Below, one piece after another: positions 17,176 through 17,687 of a DNA stretch of 17,687 nucleotides. Each line of letters begins with the position of its first letter. The stretch's first letter is position 1. The stretch spans positions 1 through 17,687 of the forward strand of contig JACMRS010000060.1 in the NCBI GenBank assembly GCA_014376345.1, in the 5' to 3' direction. Source of the stretch: Bacteroidia bacterium. Lineage in GTDB: Bacteria; Bacteroidota; Bacteroidia; NS11-12g; UBA955. The notes under the pieces were generated by a model. It saw only the letters and a program-made list of their open reading frames with translations. It did not search any database and was not told where the DNA came from. The position numbers and the translations under genes were made by a program.

Positions 17176-17607
17176 ATGAGCATCAACAGACCACGAACAT
17201 TATACATCACCCGAAAGGAGCATTTTAATGCTGCACATAAGCTATATAATCCTACCTGGGATAAAGAGCATAATGAGTCAGTTTTCGGCAAATGCGCCAA
17301 CGAATATTGGCACGGGCACAACTTTGATCTGTATGTTACGATTAAGGGAATTCCAAATCCTGACACTGGATTTATCATAGATCTGAAGTATTTGAAAAAG
17401 CTGATAAATACCAACATAATTGATAAGCTGGATCACAAAAATCTGAATACTGATGTTGATTTCTTATCAGGAATTTTGCCATCTATTGAGAATGTGTCTG
17501 TAGCTATCTGGGATATTCTGTCTCCTTTACTACCTGAAAACTGCAGTCTTCATAAGATTACGCTTTATGAAACAGAGCGCAATTTTGTTGAATACAGGGG
17601 TGAGTAA
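17176..17607 (+). CDS. queD: 6-pyruvoyl/6-carboxy-tetrahydropterin synthase family protein
   Basis: The 143-residue protein belongs to the fold that converts dihydroneopterin triphosphate into either 6-carboxy-tetrahydropterin (QueD, for queuosine and 7-deazaguanine) or 6-pyruvoyl-tetrahydropterin (PTPS, for biopterin). Zinc ligands are His21, His46 and His48 (FNAAHKL and WHGHNF). The catalytic cysteine is Cys40 in FGKC, with Asp86-His87 in LDHKNL and Glu132 in YETERN. The spacing and neighbouring residues, such as TGFIIDLKYLKK and ENVSVAIWD, follow mammalian PTPS more closely than the shorter E. coli QueD. The symbol queD is therefore the conventional bacterial name, and the actual product is open. 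The ATG at 17176 is chosen over an upstream TTG at 17155 because that TTG is part of the -7 box. Confidence 0.88.
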   Translation: MSINRPRTLYITRKEHFNAAHKLYNPTWDKEHNESVFGKCANEYWHGHNFDLYVTIKGIPNPDTGFIIDLKYLKKLINTNIIDKLDHKNLNTDVDFLSGILPSIENVSVAIWDILSPLLPENCSLHKITLYETERNFVEYRGE

Positions 17608-17619
17608 TAAAGCGGAATC

Positions 17620-17637
17620 TGCACAATATTCTGTGCA
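17620..17637 (+). terminator. Weak hairpin after the tetrahydropterin synthase gene
   Basis: TGCACA (17620-17625) pairs with TGTGCA (17632-17637) around ATATTC, 12 bp after the stop. A loose T-rich run (ATTATTTTT) follows some ten bases later. It may be a terminator, but the stem is short. Confidence 0.35.
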
Positions 17638-17687
17638 CAGCTGCCATTATTTTTAACCGTAATTTGTAATAATATTTAAGGAATGAA

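Noticed and set aside
17683..17687. ATG near the right edge preceded by AAGGA, possible start of a further gene
   Set aside because: Only five bases are visible and AAGGA runs into the ATG, so a gene cannot be supported.

Overview
The window looks like an AT-rich stretch of a chromosome from the phylum Bacteroidota; the genus cannot be told from the sequence. Signs of this are -7 promoter boxes of the form TAnnTTTG just upstream of several starts, mostly weak Shine-Dalgarno sequences, a very large outer-membrane protein with SprA-like motifs, an AsmA/DUF748 protein, and a lysine/alanine-rich H1-like protein. No phage, plasmid, transposase, CRISPR array, tRNA or rRNA is visible.

Left part (1-6024, plus strand): the 3' end of an AsmA-like DUF748 protein overlaps by one base (TAATG) a type II NADH dehydrogenase (ndh). 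After a short spacer with a perfect hairpin come peptide chain release factor 3 (prfC) and a secreted protein of unknown function that has its own promoter box almost touching its start codon.

Middle (6025-8963): two long gene-poor stretches surround two minus-strand genes. 6025-6774 is a palindrome-rich repeat island bounded in part by a near-perfect 21-bp inverted repeat, so it may be a MITE-like element. It is followed by a strong bidirectional terminator, then a 126-aa histone H1-like protein built from 11-residue repeats with no acidic or aromatic residues, and a minimal rhomboid protease. 8214-8963 is an AT-rich spacer with little recognisable content.

Right part (8964-17111, minus strand): a compact three-gene unit reads hldD (ADP-heptose epimerase), then a roughly 12-helix NtrY-like sensor histidine kinase of 1225 aa that starts with TTG inside the hldD stop, then a 1164-aa outer-membrane beta-barrel protein 13 bp further on. 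The layout suggests co-expression of an envelope-sugar enzyme, an envelope sensor and a surface or outer-membrane protein. No response regulator lies next to the kinase. Diverging from hldD is a 6-pyruvoyl/6-carboxy-tetrahydropterin synthase gene, and each direction has its own TAnnTTTG box in the 64-bp gap.

Most genes are recognisable housekeeping or envelope functions. The least explained items are the histidine kinase/outer-membrane protein pair, the repeat island and the H1-like protein.
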